Numbered from the stretch's first letter, positions 52,975 through 61,868 are shown. The stretch: DNA of 64,000 nucleotides from Amycolatopsis thailandensis (GCF_002234405.1 NZ_NMQT01000018.1:24753-88752), one strand, 5' to 3'. Numbers and translations are program-made. Notes: a model not told the origin generated them from the letters alone.

Positions 52975-53832
52975 ATGAAGCTTCGAAGAGCCTCACTTTT
53001 GTCTCTGGTGGCCGCTGTGGCCACGATCATGCTCGTCGCGCCGGCCTCCGCCGTCGCGGCCCCGCCGACCAGCGCGGTGGAGGTATCTCCGACAACTGTC
53101 CAACGTGGACAGACCTTCACCGTCTCGCAGACCGTCTACAACGCCGACGCGACGTCCACCATCGAAGGCGGCAAGGCGACGCTGTACGGCAAGGAATCCT
53201 CGTTGCCGGCGATCGTCGACCTGGTGTCCTGCCCCGGCGCGTTCGCCTGCGACATGCTCGGCGGCAGCATCCGCGGCGGCGTCGGTTCCGTGACACCCGG
53301 CCAGAGCAAGACCGTGGTGTTCACCTTCCGGGTCAAGGACGACGCCCCGCTGGGCAGCGTCACCTTGCAGCACCAGTTCGTCGGTGACAACTACAGCTTC
53401 GAGATCCTCGACGGCCCGGTGCTGACCGTCACCGGCACGCAGAGCGCCGCCGATCTCGGCGTCACGCTGACAGCGGCTCCGCGCGGCATCCTGACGTCGT
53501 CGATCGAATACACGGTCAAGGTCACGAACTCGGGCCCCGCCGCGGCGTCCGGGATCCGGGTGGCGTCGACCCTCGCCAACGGACTGGGCTACAGCGGGTC
53601 CTCCACCTGCTCGAACCCGGGCGGTACGAAGGTCGTCAACTGCGACTTCCCGTCGCTCGCGTCCGGGGCCAGTGTCACGGCCAAGTTCTCGGCGGCCGCC
53701 GGACTGCTGAGCCTCGGTCCGGTCAAGACGACCGCGAAGATCACGCAGAGTTCCGTCGCCGACCCGAACGCGGCCAACAACACGTCGACGTCGACCTGCA
53801 CGGCCATCACCAGCCTGCTGATCAGCTGCTAG
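52975..53832 (+). CDS. secreted DUF11-like repeat protein
   Basis: 285 residues. The signal peptide is 1-29 (KLRR, long hydrophobic core, SAVAAP). A first Ig-like beta domain contains VSPTTVQRGQTFTVSQTVYN and two Cys (SCPGAFACDM). The second, about 180-275, is a DUF11-type beta sandwich (ADLGVTLTAAP, YTVKVTNSGPAAASGIRVASTL, SSVADPNAANNTST). The final CTAITSLLISC gives another Cys pair. Probably a wall-associated or secreted structural protein; no enzyme motif. Confidence 0.85.
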   Translation: MKLRRASLLSLVAAVATIMLVAPASAVAAPPTSAVEVSPTTVQRGQTFTVSQTVYNADATSTIEGGKATLYGKESSLPAIVDLVSCPGAFACDMLGGSIRGGVGSVTPGQSKTVVFTFRVKDDAPLGSVTLQHQFVGDNYSFEILDGPVLTVTGTQSAADLGVTLTAAPRGILTSSIEYTVKVTNSGPAAASGIRVASTLANGLGYSGSSTCSNPGGTKVVNCDFPSLASGASVTAKFSAAAGLLSLGPVKTTAKITQSSVADPNAANNTSTSTCTAITSLLISC

Positions 53833-53847
53833 CACGGCGCGGGTGTC

Positions 53848-53887
53848 GTGAGTGGCGTTTCGGGCTGGAACCCGAAACGCCGCTCAC
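53848..53887. terminator. 17-bp-stem hairpin
   Basis: GTGAGTGGCGTTTCGGG (53848-53864) pairs with 53871-53887 with one G-U pair and a 6-nt loop. It lies between the convergent DUF11-like and sigma factor genes, seven bases from the sigma stop. Confidence 0.8.
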
Positions 53888-53893
53888 TACCGC

Positions 53894-55126
53894 TCACGAG
53901 CGCAGTCGGGCGGCGCGCGAGTGCAGATAGCGTTGGTGCGGAAGGCTTGTCGCTCGCCGGGCGGCCTCCACATAGGACTCGATCGCCCCCGCGGTCTCCC
54001 CGGCCATTTCGAGCAGATGCGCGCGAGCGGCGGGGAGCCGGTGGTCCCCGGAGAGCCGGTCGCCGAGCTTTTCCAAGGCTGCCAGGCCTTCTCGCGGTCC
54101 ACGCGCCATCCCGACGGCCACGGCGTGGTTGAGCGCCACCACGGGGTTGTCCGAAAGACGCAGCAGAAGTTCGTACAGCGCCTCGATCTGCGGCCAGTCG
54201 GTCTCTTCGGCGCTCGGTGCCTCGTCGTGTAGCGCGGCGATCGCCGCCTGGATCTGGAACTGCCCCGTCGGCCCGTGCGGCAGCGCTTCGGACAGCAGCG
54301 CGATGCCCTCGGCGACGTACTCGCCGTTCCAGCGGTTCCGGTCCTGTTCGGACATCGGGATCGGCCCGCCGTCCGGCCCCGTCCTCGCCGGACGGCGGGC
54401 GTCGATGAGCAGCATCAGCGCGAGCAGCCCGGTGACCTCGCTGTCGCCGGGCAGCAGCCGATGGACGATCCTGGCCAGCCGGATCGCTTCGGCGGAAAGC
54501 TCGGTCCGCACCAGATCCGGACCGGACGTGCTCGTGTATCCCTCGTTGAAGATCAGGTACAGCACGTGGAGCACCGCGTCGAGCCTGGCCACGCGGTCGG
54601 CTTCCGGCGGCATGCCGAACGGGACGCCGCTGGTCTTGATGCCCGTCTTCGCCCGGCTGATCCGCCGCGTCATCGTCGCCTCGGGGACCAGGAACGCGCG
54701 CGCGATCTCCGCCGTACTGAGGCCGCCGACGGTCCGCAGTGTCAGCGCGATCTGCGACGCGGGCGACAGAGACGGGTGGCAGCACAGGAACAGCAGGATG
54801 AGCGTGTCGTCGGAGTCGGCGGCCCGCCGGTCCGCCGCCGGCGCGAGGTGTTCCTCCGGCAGCGTCCACTGGACGACGGCGTCCTCTCGACGCCGCCGCG
54901 CCTGCTCCGCGCGAAGCAGATCGGTCAGCCGCCGCGAAGCGACCGTGATCAGCCACGCGCGCGGATTGTCCGGGCGCCCCTCGGCGGGCCACTGCGTCGT
55001 GGCCGCGAGAAGCGCCTCCTGCGTCGCGTCCTCCGCCAGGTCGAAGTGACCGTACCGGCGGACGACGGCGCCGAGGACCTGCGGCGACAGTTCGCGCAGC
55101 AGATCCTCGACGCCGCTGTCCGGCAT
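53894..55126 (-). CDS. ECF sigma factor, ECF42-type
   Basis: 410 residues. Sigma region 2 (residues about 10-75, YGHFDLAEDATQEALLAA, PRAWLITVASRRLTDLLR) and region 4 (SLSPASQIALTLRTVGGLSTAEIARAFLVPEATM) are followed by a long helical C-terminal domain (TSGPDLVRTELSAEAIRLARIVHRLL and TPR-like repeats). This extension defines ECF42, which works without an anti-sigma factor and whose activity depends on the extension. It follows the DGPF gene directly, the standard ECF42 arrangement. Confidence 0.93.
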   Translation of the reverse strand: MPDSGVEDLLRELSPQVLGAVVRRYGHFDLAEDATQEALLAATTQWPAEGRPDNPRAWLITVASRRLTDLLRAEQARRRREDAVVQWTLPEEHLAPAADRRAADSDDTLILLFLCCHPSLSPASQIALTLRTVGGLSTAEIARAFLVPEATMTRRISRAKTGIKTSGVPFGMPPEADRVARLDAVLHVLYLIFNEGYTSTSGPDLVRTELSAEAIRLARIVHRLLPGDSEVTGLLALMLLIDARRPARTGPDGGPIPMSEQDRNRWNGEYVAEGIALLSEALPHGPTGQFQIQAAIAALHDEAPSAEETDWPQIEALYELLLRLSDNPVVALNHAVAVGMARGPREGLAALEKLGDRLSGDHRLPAARAHLLEMAGETAGAIESYVEAARRATSLPHQRYLHSRAARLRS

Positions 55127-55531
55127 CTAGAGCTCCAGTTCTTCGAAGCTGTCGGCGCACGGCCGGATGTCGACGTACCAATCGCGTCCGAGGTCGTGGC
55201 CCGCCGGATACGGGGTGTTCGCGAGCTTGGCCGCGATCTCGGTCGCGCGGTCGTAGCTCGCGCAGTCGACGGTCGTGTAGCCGACCAGGACCTCCTGCGT
55301 CTCGGCATACGGCCCATCGGTCACCACGGGGGCGCCGTCACGCAGGGAGATGCGGCGCGCGTGCGCCGGCTGGGAGAGACCCTGCGCGTCGACGAACTCA
55401 CCGGTCTCGACCAGCTCGTTGTTCCACTTGCCCATGAACTCGTGCAGGGCCGTGACGTCTTCGGCGCTCCAGCTGCCGCCGATGGTTTCGAGATCCTTCT
55501 GCGACCCCATCATCATGATCATGTACTTCAC
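55127..55531 (-). CDS. DGPF/YCII-related protein linked to ECF42
   Basis: 134 residues: VKYMIMMMGSQ at the start and the name-giving stretch VVTDGPYAETQEVLVGYT (DGPF motif with Tyr for Phe). YCII-fold proteins of this type always neighbour ECF42 factors and are usually in their regulon. GTG 55531 follows GAGGAG by seven bases. The stop touches the sigma ATG. Confidence 0.92.
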   Translation of the reverse strand: MKYMIMMMGSQKDLETIGGSWSAEDVTALHEFMGKWNNELVETGEFVDAQGLSQPAHARRISLRDGAPVVTDGPYAETQEVLVGYTTVDCASYDRATEIAAKLANTPYPAGHDLGRDWYVDIRPCADSFEELEL

Positions 55532-55772
55532 GGTTGTCTCCTCTCGGCGGGCACCGCCCCGGTGCCCTCTGCCGGAGACGTCGGAGCCGCCGGACAGGAC
55601 CGGACATCGTTCGCCGGGAATTCTCTCCCGGTCACCGACGGCGGGCGAATCCGAGCCGATTTCCGACGGTAGCCGGTGATCACTCCACGAGAAAGGCGGG
55701 AACGCCGGGAACCGAAGACGATCCTCCGACGACTTGTGGGGCTGAATCGTGCGGCCCGGCGAGCGGAGTGAG

Positions 55773-56513
55773 ATGCACTGGTACGAGGACGACGACCTGT
55801 GGGTCGGCTTCGCGGAGGTGATGTTCCCGCCCAGCCGGGCCGAAGAGGCCGAACGCCTGACGGCCACGTCACCGCTGCTCGCGGTCGCCGACGGCGCGAA
55901 GGTGCTGGACCTGGCTTGTGGTCCGGCGATCCACGTCGTGCCGCTGGCGAAGAGGGGCGCCGACGTGACCGGCGTCGACCTCAGCCCGGCCATGCTCGAA
56001 CGCGCGCGCGAGGCCTGCGAAAGCGCGGGAGCCGCCGTGAAGCTGATCCAGGCCGACATGCTCGAATACGTCGAGCCCGGCGCGTACGACCTGATCATCA
56101 ACATGTACACGTCGTTCGGCTACTTCACCGAGCCCGGCGACAACCTCACCGTGCTGCGAAACGCCTACGCCAGCCTCGCGCCCGGCGGCAGGCTGCTGAT
56201 CGACGTACTCGGCAAGGAGGTCCTGGCGGGCTGGGTCGGACGGCCGAAGGCGGTCGACGTCGACGGCGGGACGGTGTTCATGCGGGACACGATCCTCGAC
56301 GACTGGACCAGGCTCAGGACCGAGTGGACCCTGGTGCGCGACGGCGCCGCCAAGCAGGCGTCGATCCTGTCGTTCTTGTACAGCGCCGCCGAACTGAAAG
56401 CGCTGTTCGAGACGGCGGGCTTCACCGGCGTCGAATGCTTCGGCGACTTCGACGGCTCGCCTTATGACAACCACGCGCGTCGCTTGATCGTGCGTGGTGA
56501 ACGTGCCGGCTGA
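55773..56513 (+). CDS. class I SAM-dependent methyltransferase
   Basis: 246 residues. Motif I is VLDLACGPAIHVVPLAKRG, followed by VTGVDLSPAMLERAREA, AYDLIINMYTSFGYF and the post-motif LLIDVLGKE. It methylates an unknown small molecule. ATG 55773 has GGAG five bases upstream; a GTG at 55749 is possible. Its last 20 bp overlap the FecCD permease gene, so it is the first gene of the six-gene transport/synthesis operon. It diverges from the DGPF/ECF42 pair across about 240 bp. Confidence 0.88.
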   Translation: MHWYEDDDLWVGFAEVMFPPSRAEEAERLTATSPLLAVADGAKVLDLACGPAIHVVPLAKRGADVTGVDLSPAMLERAREACESAGAAVKLIQADMLEYVEPGAYDLIINMYTSFGYFTEPGDNLTVLRNAYASLAPGGRLLIDVLGKEVLAGWVGRPKAVDVDGGTVFMRDTILDDWTRLRTEWTLVRDGAAKQASILSFLYSAAELKALFETAGFTGVECFGDFDGSPYDNHARRLIVRGERAG

Positions 56514-57588
56514 ACCGCTCCGCCTGTTCGCGGAGCCGGACGAAGGCACCGCCCGTCCGCTTCGGCTCACCGGTCCGGTGCTCCTGCTGTCGGCGGCGCT
56601 CGTCCTCTCGCTGATCGCGGGCATCGCGCTCGGCCCGTCGACCGTCGCTCTCCCGGATGTCCTGCGCTACCTGGGAAAGGCGATCACCGGCGGGGTCATC
56701 ACCGGCGACGAGGTCACCGGGTACTCGATCGTCTGGCAGGTCCGCACGCCGCGGGTGCTGCTGGCGGCCGTGGTCGGCGCGGGGCTCGCGGTGGTCGGGG
56801 TGGCGGTGCAGGCCCTGGTGCGCAACGCGCTCGCCGATCCGTTCGTGCTCGGGATCTCCTCGGGCGCCTCGGTCGGCGCCGCCGCCGTCGTGGTGTTCGG
56901 CCTGTTCGCCGGGCTTGGCGTGCTGGCGCTGTCGACCGCCGCCTTCCTCGGCGCGCTGGGTGCGACGGCGCTGGTCTACCTCGCCGCCCGCAGCAGATTC
57001 GGCCTGACGCCGTTGCGTCTCGTGCTCACCGGGGTCGCGCTCACGTACGCCTTCCAGGCCGTGATGAGCGTGCTCGTCTACCTCTCGCCGAACGGACAGG
57101 CCGCGCAGACCGTGCTCTTCTGGCTGCTCGGCAGCCTCGGGGCGGCGACCTGGGCGTCCTTGCCGCTGGCCGCGTTCGGCGTGGCCGTCGCGGTCGTGGT
57201 CCTGCTGCGCTACGGGACCGCGCTCGACGTCCTGTCCATGGGCGACGAGACCGCGATGAGCCTCGGCATCGACGCGGCCGCGTTACGCCGCTGGTTGTTC
57301 CTGCTCACCGCTGTCGTCACCGGTCTGCTGGTCGCGGTCAGCGGCTCGATCGGGTTCGTCGGGCTGGTCCTGCCGCATGTGGTGCGGATGGTCGCCGGTT
57401 CCGGGCATCGCCGGGTGCTAGCCCTCGCGCCGCTGGTGGGCGCGGTCTTCCTGGTGTGGGTCGATCTGCTCGCCCGCACCCTGGTCGCGCCCGAGGAACT
57501 GCCGCTCGGGGTGATCACCGCGCTGATCGGTGTCCCGGTGTTCCTCGTCGTGATGCGGCGCCGCGGCTACGCGTTCGGAGGTCGCTGA
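56494..57588 (+). CDS. FecCD/BtuC-family ABC permease
   Basis: 364 residues with about nine or ten helices. VVGAGLAVVGVAVQALVRNALADPFVLGISSGAS is the hallmark of siderophore/cobalamin permeases, and GSIGFVGLVLPHVVRMVAG contains the ATPase-contact loop. A single permease gene implies a homodimer. GTG 56494 (or 56497) lies inside the methyltransferase gene; the stop shares a base with the ATPase start (TGATG). Confidence 0.93.
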   Translation: MVNVPAEPLRLFAEPDEGTARPLRLTGPVLLLSAALVLSLIAGIALGPSTVALPDVLRYLGKAITGGVITGDEVTGYSIVWQVRTPRVLLAAVVGAGLAVVGVAVQALVRNALADPFVLGISSGASVGAAAVVVFGLFAGLGVLALSTAAFLGALGATALVYLAARSRFGLTPLRLVLTGVALTYAFQAVMSVLVYLSPNGQAAQTVLFWLLGSLGAATWASLPLAAFGVAVAVVVLLRYGTALDVLSMGDETAMSLGIDAAALRRWLFLLTAVVTGLLVAVSGSIGFVGLVLPHVVRMVAGSGHRRVLALAPLVGAVFLVWVDLLARTLVAPEELPLGVITALIGVPVFLVVMRRRGYAFGGR

Positions 57589-58376
57589 TGCTCTCACTGA
57601 ACGAGCTTTCGGTCGAGATGGCCGGATCGACGCTGATCCGCGAGCTGCGACTGGACGTCGGCGCCGGCGAGGTCGTCGGTCTCCTCGGACCCAACGGCAG
57701 CGGCAAGTCGACGGCGTTGCGCTGTGTCTACCGGGCGTTGACCCCGACCGCCGGCGCTGTCCTGCTCGACGGCACCGACCTCGCCGAGCAGGGCCTGCGC
57801 GACACCGCGCGCCGGATCGCCGCGCTCACCCAGGACAGCCGGGCGGATCTGGACTTCACCGTCGAGGAGGTCGTCGCGCTCGGCCGGTCGCCGCATCAGC
57901 GCGGGAACCTCCGGCTTTCGGCCCGCGAACGCGAGCTGTGCCGGGAATCCTTGCGGCGGCTGGACATCACCCATCTCGCCCAGCGCAGTGTGCTGACGCT
58001 TTCGGGTGGCGAGCGGCAGCGGGTCCTGGTGGCGAGGGCGCTCGTGCAGGAACCCGAGGTGCTGGTCCTCGACGAGCCGACCAACCACCTGGACGTCCGC
58101 CATCAAGTGGAACTGCTGAAGTTCCTGCGGGACTGCGGGCTCACCGTGCTCGTCGCGCTGCACGACCTCAATCTCGCCGCCGCCGTCTGCCACCGGATCG
58201 CGTTGCTGCGCGGCGGATCGCTCGCCGCCTGCGGCACCCCGGCCGAAGTGCTCACGCCGGAAACGGTCCGCGCCGTGTTCGGCGTCGAGGTCACCCCGGT
58301 GACCCATCCCGTGACCGGCGCACTCCAGCTGCTTTACGACCTTCCCGCCGACGAAACCGAGGGGATCTCACGATGA
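57588..58376 (+). CDS. FecE/BtuD-family ABC ATPase
   Basis: 262 residues: Walker A GPNGSGKST near 34-42, Q-loop LTQDSRADLDFTVEEVVALGR, signature LSGGERQRVLVARAL, Walker B VLVLDEPTNHLD and the switch His in VALHDLNLAAAVC. It energises uptake of an iron-complex-type ligand. Overlaps both neighbours (TGATG, ATGA). Confidence 0.94.
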   Translation: MLSLNELSVEMAGSTLIRELRLDVGAGEVVGLLGPNGSGKSTALRCVYRALTPTAGAVLLDGTDLAEQGLRDTARRIAALTQDSRADLDFTVEEVVALGRSPHQRGNLRLSARERELCRESLRRLDITHLAQRSVLTLSGGERQRVLVARALVQEPEVLVLDEPTNHLDVRHQVELLKFLRDCGLTVLVALHDLNLAAAVCHRIALLRGGSLAACGTPAEVLTPETVRAVFGVEVTPVTHPVTGALQLLYDLPADETEGISR

Positions 58377-59356
58377 AGCCGTCCAGGGTGACCGCGCTTT
58401 TGACCGCGGCACTGCTCCTGAGCGCCTGCGGTGCCCAGGTCGAGGCCGGACCGGCCGCGCCGGGGCAGGCCACGGTGACCAACTGCGGCGCGCAGGTCAC
58501 CTTCCCAGTGCCGCAGCGTCCGGTGGCCTACGACGTCTCCGGCGCCGAGAAGATGTTCGCGCTCGGGCTGGCGGGCCGGATGCGCGGCTACGTGATGAAC
58601 TCGCTCGGCGATCCGTCGATCGCGGGTTCGCCGTGGAAGGACGACTACGCCAAGGTCGAACGGCTCGGGACCTCGCGGGTCACCCGCGAGATCCTGGTCA
58701 ACGCCAAGGCCGACTGGGTGATCGCGGGCTGGAACTCCGGGTTCAGCGAGGAACGCGGGATCACGCCGAAGCTGCTGGACCAGGTCGGCATCCGCAGTTA
58801 TCTGCACACCGAGACCTGCTGGGAGTATCCGGCCGCGAAGTCGGAGGTGACGCCGTTGGAGGCGCTCTACACCGACCTGCGCAACCTCGGCGACATCTTC
58901 GGCGTCCGCCAGCGGGCCGACGAGCTGGTCGCGGAACTCAAGGGACGCTTCGACAAGGTCCGCGCGGGCGCGCCGAAAACGCCGCCCGCCAAGGTGTTCG
59001 TCTACGACTCCGGCACCGACCAGCCCTTCACGGCCGGGAAACACGCCGCTCCCAACGACATCATCGACGCCGCGGGCGGGACGAACGTCTTCCGCGACCT
59101 CCAGGACGGCTGGGGCAGCGTCGGCTGGGAAGCGGTGGTGAAGGCCGAACCCGAGGTGATCGTGGTGGTGGATTACGCCGATCAGCCCGCGCAGGACAAG
59201 ATCGCGTTCATCAAATCCGCGCCACAGCTGAAAAACACGCCCGCCGTGCGCGACAACCGGTTCCACGTCGTCTCCTACGGTGACCTCGTGAGCGGCCCGC
59301 GCAACGCGGCGGGCGCCGAATCCCTGGCCGCTTACCTGCGTTCGATCGGCCGGTGA
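58373..59356 (+). CDS. iron-complex-type substrate-binding lipoprotein
   Basis: 327 residues. A lipoprotein signal with lipobox LLSAC (Cys19) anchors it outside the membrane. VTNCGAQVTFPVPQRPVAYDVSGAEKMFALGL and PEVIVVVDYADQPAQDK are typical of class III (FhuD/BtuF-like) binding proteins; KADWVIAGWNSGFS marks the cleft. It captures a metal chelate or corrinoid for the permease. ATG overlaps the ATPase stop, and its own stop overlaps the PLP enzyme start (GTGA). Confidence 0.92.
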   Translation: MKPSRVTALLTAALLLSACGAQVEAGPAAPGQATVTNCGAQVTFPVPQRPVAYDVSGAEKMFALGLAGRMRGYVMNSLGDPSIAGSPWKDDYAKVERLGTSRVTREILVNAKADWVIAGWNSGFSEERGITPKLLDQVGIRSYLHTETCWEYPAAKSEVTPLEALYTDLRNLGDIFGVRQRADELVAELKGRFDKVRAGAPKTPPAKVFVYDSGTDQPFTAGKHAAPNDIIDAAGGTNVFRDLQDGWGSVGWEAVVKAEPEVIVVVDYADQPAQDKIAFIKSAPQLKNTPAVRDNRFHVVSYGDLVSGPRNAAGAESLAAYLRSIGR

Positions 59357-60408
59357 CCGCGATGTCCGTACCGGTCCACGAACATGTCACCGACGCGATC
59401 AAGACCCCGGCGTTGATCCGGTTGGCGCCGAACATCGTGCTGGTCCGCTTCGAAACCCTGAAGGTCTACGCGGCGCTCGGCGCCGTCCGGTCGCTGCTCG
59501 CCGACGGAACCGTCCGCAAAGGACAGACGTTGATCGACAGCTCCAGCGGGATCTACGCGCTCGCGCTGGCGATGGCTTGCCACCGCTATGGTCTGCGTTG
59601 CCACATCGTCGCGTCCACCACCGTCGACCTCACCATGCGTTCGCAGCTGGAGATCCTGGGCGCGACGGTCGACCAGATGCCGCCGTCCGAAGACCTCCGC
59701 CTCGACCAGCGGCGCCGGGTCGCGCGGGTGCACGAACTCCTGGACCGGCATCCGGACATGCACTGGATGCGGCAGTACCACGATCCCGTGCACTACCTGG
59801 GATACGGCGAAGTCGCCGACCTCGTCGCCCGCGCGCTGCCTCCAGGGCCGCTGACCGTCGTCGGCAGTGTTGGCACCGGCGCGTCGACCGGCGGGATCGC
59901 GCGGTCGCTGCGTGAACGCGATCCGGACGTCCGCCTGGCCGGGGTCCAGCCGTTCGGGAGCGTCACCTTCGGCAGCGAGCGGTTCACCGATCCGGACGCG
60001 ATCATCGCCGGGATCGGCTCCGCCATCCCGTTCGGCAACGTCGATCACGAACTGTACGACCGGATCCACTGGCTGGACTTCGTGCACGCCATGGCCGCGA
60101 CCATCGGCCTGATGCGTGACCACGCCGTCTTCGCCGGGCTTTCCACCGGTGCCGCGTACCTCGTCGCGGGCTGGGAGGCGGCGCGGAACCCGGAGCGGAC
60201 GCACGTCGTGATCGGCGCCGACACCGGACACCGTTACACGGCAAGGGTCTTCGCCCGGCATCGTGAGGCCGTCGATCCGGCGGGACTCTCGCCGCGCGAG
60301 ATCACTTCACTGGACGATCTCGCCCTGCCGTGGGCGGCGATGGACTGGCGGCGCCGCCGGTTCGGGATCCCCGCACAGCCGTTGTACCGGAAGGAGCGCG
60401 TGTCGTGA
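59353..60408 (+). CDS. cysteine synthase-like PLP enzyme (SbnA-like, divergent)
   Basis: 351 residues of fold-type II PLP enzymes. The phosphate loop is GTGASTGG at 174-181; QYHDPVHYLG matches the QFDNP-type segment of cysteine synthases. The Schiff-base Lys is probably Lys37 in ETLKVYAALG: the usual NPxGSxKDR loop is shortened and its Arg is Tyr. TSGNTG is replaced by SSGIYA at 63-68. These changes point to a substrate other than O-acetylserine plus sulfide. SbnA-like relatives build diaminopropionate-type units. The GTG overlaps the lipoprotein stop; ATG 59362 is an alternative. Confidence 0.83.
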   Translation: MTAMSVPVHEHVTDAIKTPALIRLAPNIVLVRFETLKVYAALGAVRSLLADGTVRKGQTLIDSSSGIYALALAMACHRYGLRCHIVASTTVDLTMRSQLEILGATVDQMPPSEDLRLDQRRRVARVHELLDRHPDMHWMRQYHDPVHYLGYGEVADLVARALPPGPLTVVGSVGTGASTGGIARSLRERDPDVRLAGVQPFGSVTFGSERFTDPDAIIAGIGSAIPFGNVDHELYDRIHWLDFVHAMAATIGLMRDHAVFAGLSTGAAYLVAGWEAARNPERTHVVIGADTGHRYTARVFARHREAVDPAGLSPREITSLDDLALPWAAMDWRRRRFGIPAQPLYRKERVS

Positions 60409-61595
60409 CCGTCGTCCTGTTGGAAGCACTCACCTTCGGCCTCGGCAGGCTGGCCGACGCCGCGGCGGAAGCCGGGCGGAAACTGGTGCTGTTCACCGGA
60501 AACCGTGACATCTACCGCTACGAGCTCGGCATCCTCGCACCGGACAGGGTCGAGGTCGTCGACATCGACACCACCGACATCGCGGCCTGCGAAGCCGCGC
60601 TGCGCGCCATCCCGGATCTCGCCGGGATCATCAACTCGACCGACACCTGGGCGCTGCCGGGCGCGGAACTCACCGCCCGGCTCGGCCTGCCCGGCCCGGA
60701 CGCGGCCGCCGTCCGCGTGCTGCGGGACAAGGGCGCGGTGCGCGACCTGCTGTACGAACACGGGCTGACCCGCGGCAGGCCGGTGCCGGCCATGGTCGCC
60801 GAAGAACTCGGATTCCCCTTGGTGGTCAAGGATTCTTCGGGAACGTCGTCACGCGGCGTGTGGCTCGTCCGCGACGCGGCCGAACTCGAACGGGCCCGGC
60901 GGGAGGCGAAGAACACGCCGCTCAAAGGGCATCTGATCGCCGAACCGTACTTCGCCGGACCGCTCTACAGCGCGGAAACCGTCACCTGGCAGGGAAGGAC
61001 CCGGCTGCTCGGGGTCCTCTCCCGTCAGTTGTCGCCCGAACCCGTGCGGCGCGAGGAAGCCGCCGCGTTCCCGGTGGCCTTCCCCGAGGCCGAGCTCGCC
61101 GGGCTGGCCGAGTGGATCGGCCAGGTGCTCAAGGCCGCCGGGCACGAGCAGGGCTTCGCGCACACCGAGTTCGTGCTCACCGCGGACGGGGCCGAGGTCG
61201 TCGAGATCAACATCCGGATCGGCGGCGCGATGCTCGGCGAGGCGCTGTGCCGGTCGCTCGGCACCAACGTCTATTCCGCGATGATCTCGATGGCGCTGGG
61301 CGAGGAGCCCGCCTTGCTCACCCAGGAGCTCGGCGGGGGGCCGGGGATCGGGTTCGTCCTGGCGTACCCGGCCGCGGAAGGCGTGCTCGAAGGCTGGTCC
61401 GGGCTCGACAGGCTGGCCGGTCTGCCCGGTGCGCCGGAGTGGTATCCGACGGCGAGCCCCGGTGACGAGATCCGGCACCTGACGGATCAGCGGTCCTGCA
61501 CCGGGATCGTGCTGGCCGAAGGGCCGACGGCGGAACTCGCACTGCATCGCGCGCTCGCCGCGGCCGGCGGGGTCACCCCGGTGATCGGTTCTTGA
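60405..61595 (+). CDS. ATP-grasp ligase
   Basis: 396 residues of the carboxylate-amine ligase type. The N-terminal pre-ATP domain is followed by a lid and ATP site FPLVVKDSSGTSSRGVWLV (about 137-154), LIAEPYFAGPLYSAETV, and the Mg site FAHTEFVLTADGAEVVEINIRIGG with Glu and Asn at 268-270. Such enzymes join amino acids or small acids through acyl phosphates, e.g. in peptide antibiotics and siderophores. GTG overlaps the PLP-enzyme stop (GTGA). Last gene of the six-gene operon. Confidence 0.9.
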   Translation: MTVVLLEALTFGLGRLADAAAEAGRKLVLFTGNRDIYRYELGILAPDRVEVVDIDTTDIAACEAALRAIPDLAGIINSTDTWALPGAELTARLGLPGPDAAAVRVLRDKGAVRDLLYEHGLTRGRPVPAMVAEELGFPLVVKDSSGTSSRGVWLVRDAAELERARREAKNTPLKGHLIAEPYFAGPLYSAETVTWQGRTRLLGVLSRQLSPEPVRREEAAAFPVAFPEAELAGLAEWIGQVLKAAGHEQGFAHTEFVLTADGAEVVEINIRIGGAMLGEALCRSLGTNVYSAMISMALGEEPALLTQELGGGPGIGFVLAYPAAEGVLEGWSGLDRLAGLPGAPEWYPTASPGDEIRHLTDQRSCTGIVLAEGPTAELALHRALAAAGGVTPVIGS

Positions 61596-61644
61596 GCACC
61601 TCTCCGCGCAGGCCATCGGACCAGGCCCTGGCCTCGTCGCGGAC

Positions 61645-61846
61645 GTTGTGAAAGCCACTTTCGCAACGTTGAGGGTTGTGAAAGTGGCTTTCGCAACACG
61701 TGCCCGGGTGAGTCGCCGTCTCAACTCGACGCCTGCCCACCCGACGTCGCGAAAGCCACTTTCGCAACGTTGAGGGTTGTGAAAGTGGCTTTCGCAACAC
61801 GTGCCCGGGTGAGTCGTCGTCTCAATTCGACGCCTGCCCACCCGAC
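61645..61846. repeat. two direct copies of a 101-bp hairpin repeat
   Basis: Copies at 61651-61745 and 61752-61846 are almost identical (differences only GCC/GTC and ACT/ATT). Each carries a 23-bp hairpin (61645-61667 with 61675-61697; 61746-61768 with 61776-61798) containing AAAGCCACTTTCGCAAC. They fill the gap between the convergent ATP-grasp and lipoprotein genes, where they may terminate both. Confidence 0.88.
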
Positions 61847-61868
61847 ACCCCGGGCCGGCGGACGCGCG

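Noticed and set aside
56494..59356. Simple cobalamin (BtuFCD) importer
   Set aside because: Possible by family, but the coupled downstream PLP and ATP-grasp enzymes and no B12-riboswitch-like structure recognised upstream make a plain B12 importer less likely; not excluded.
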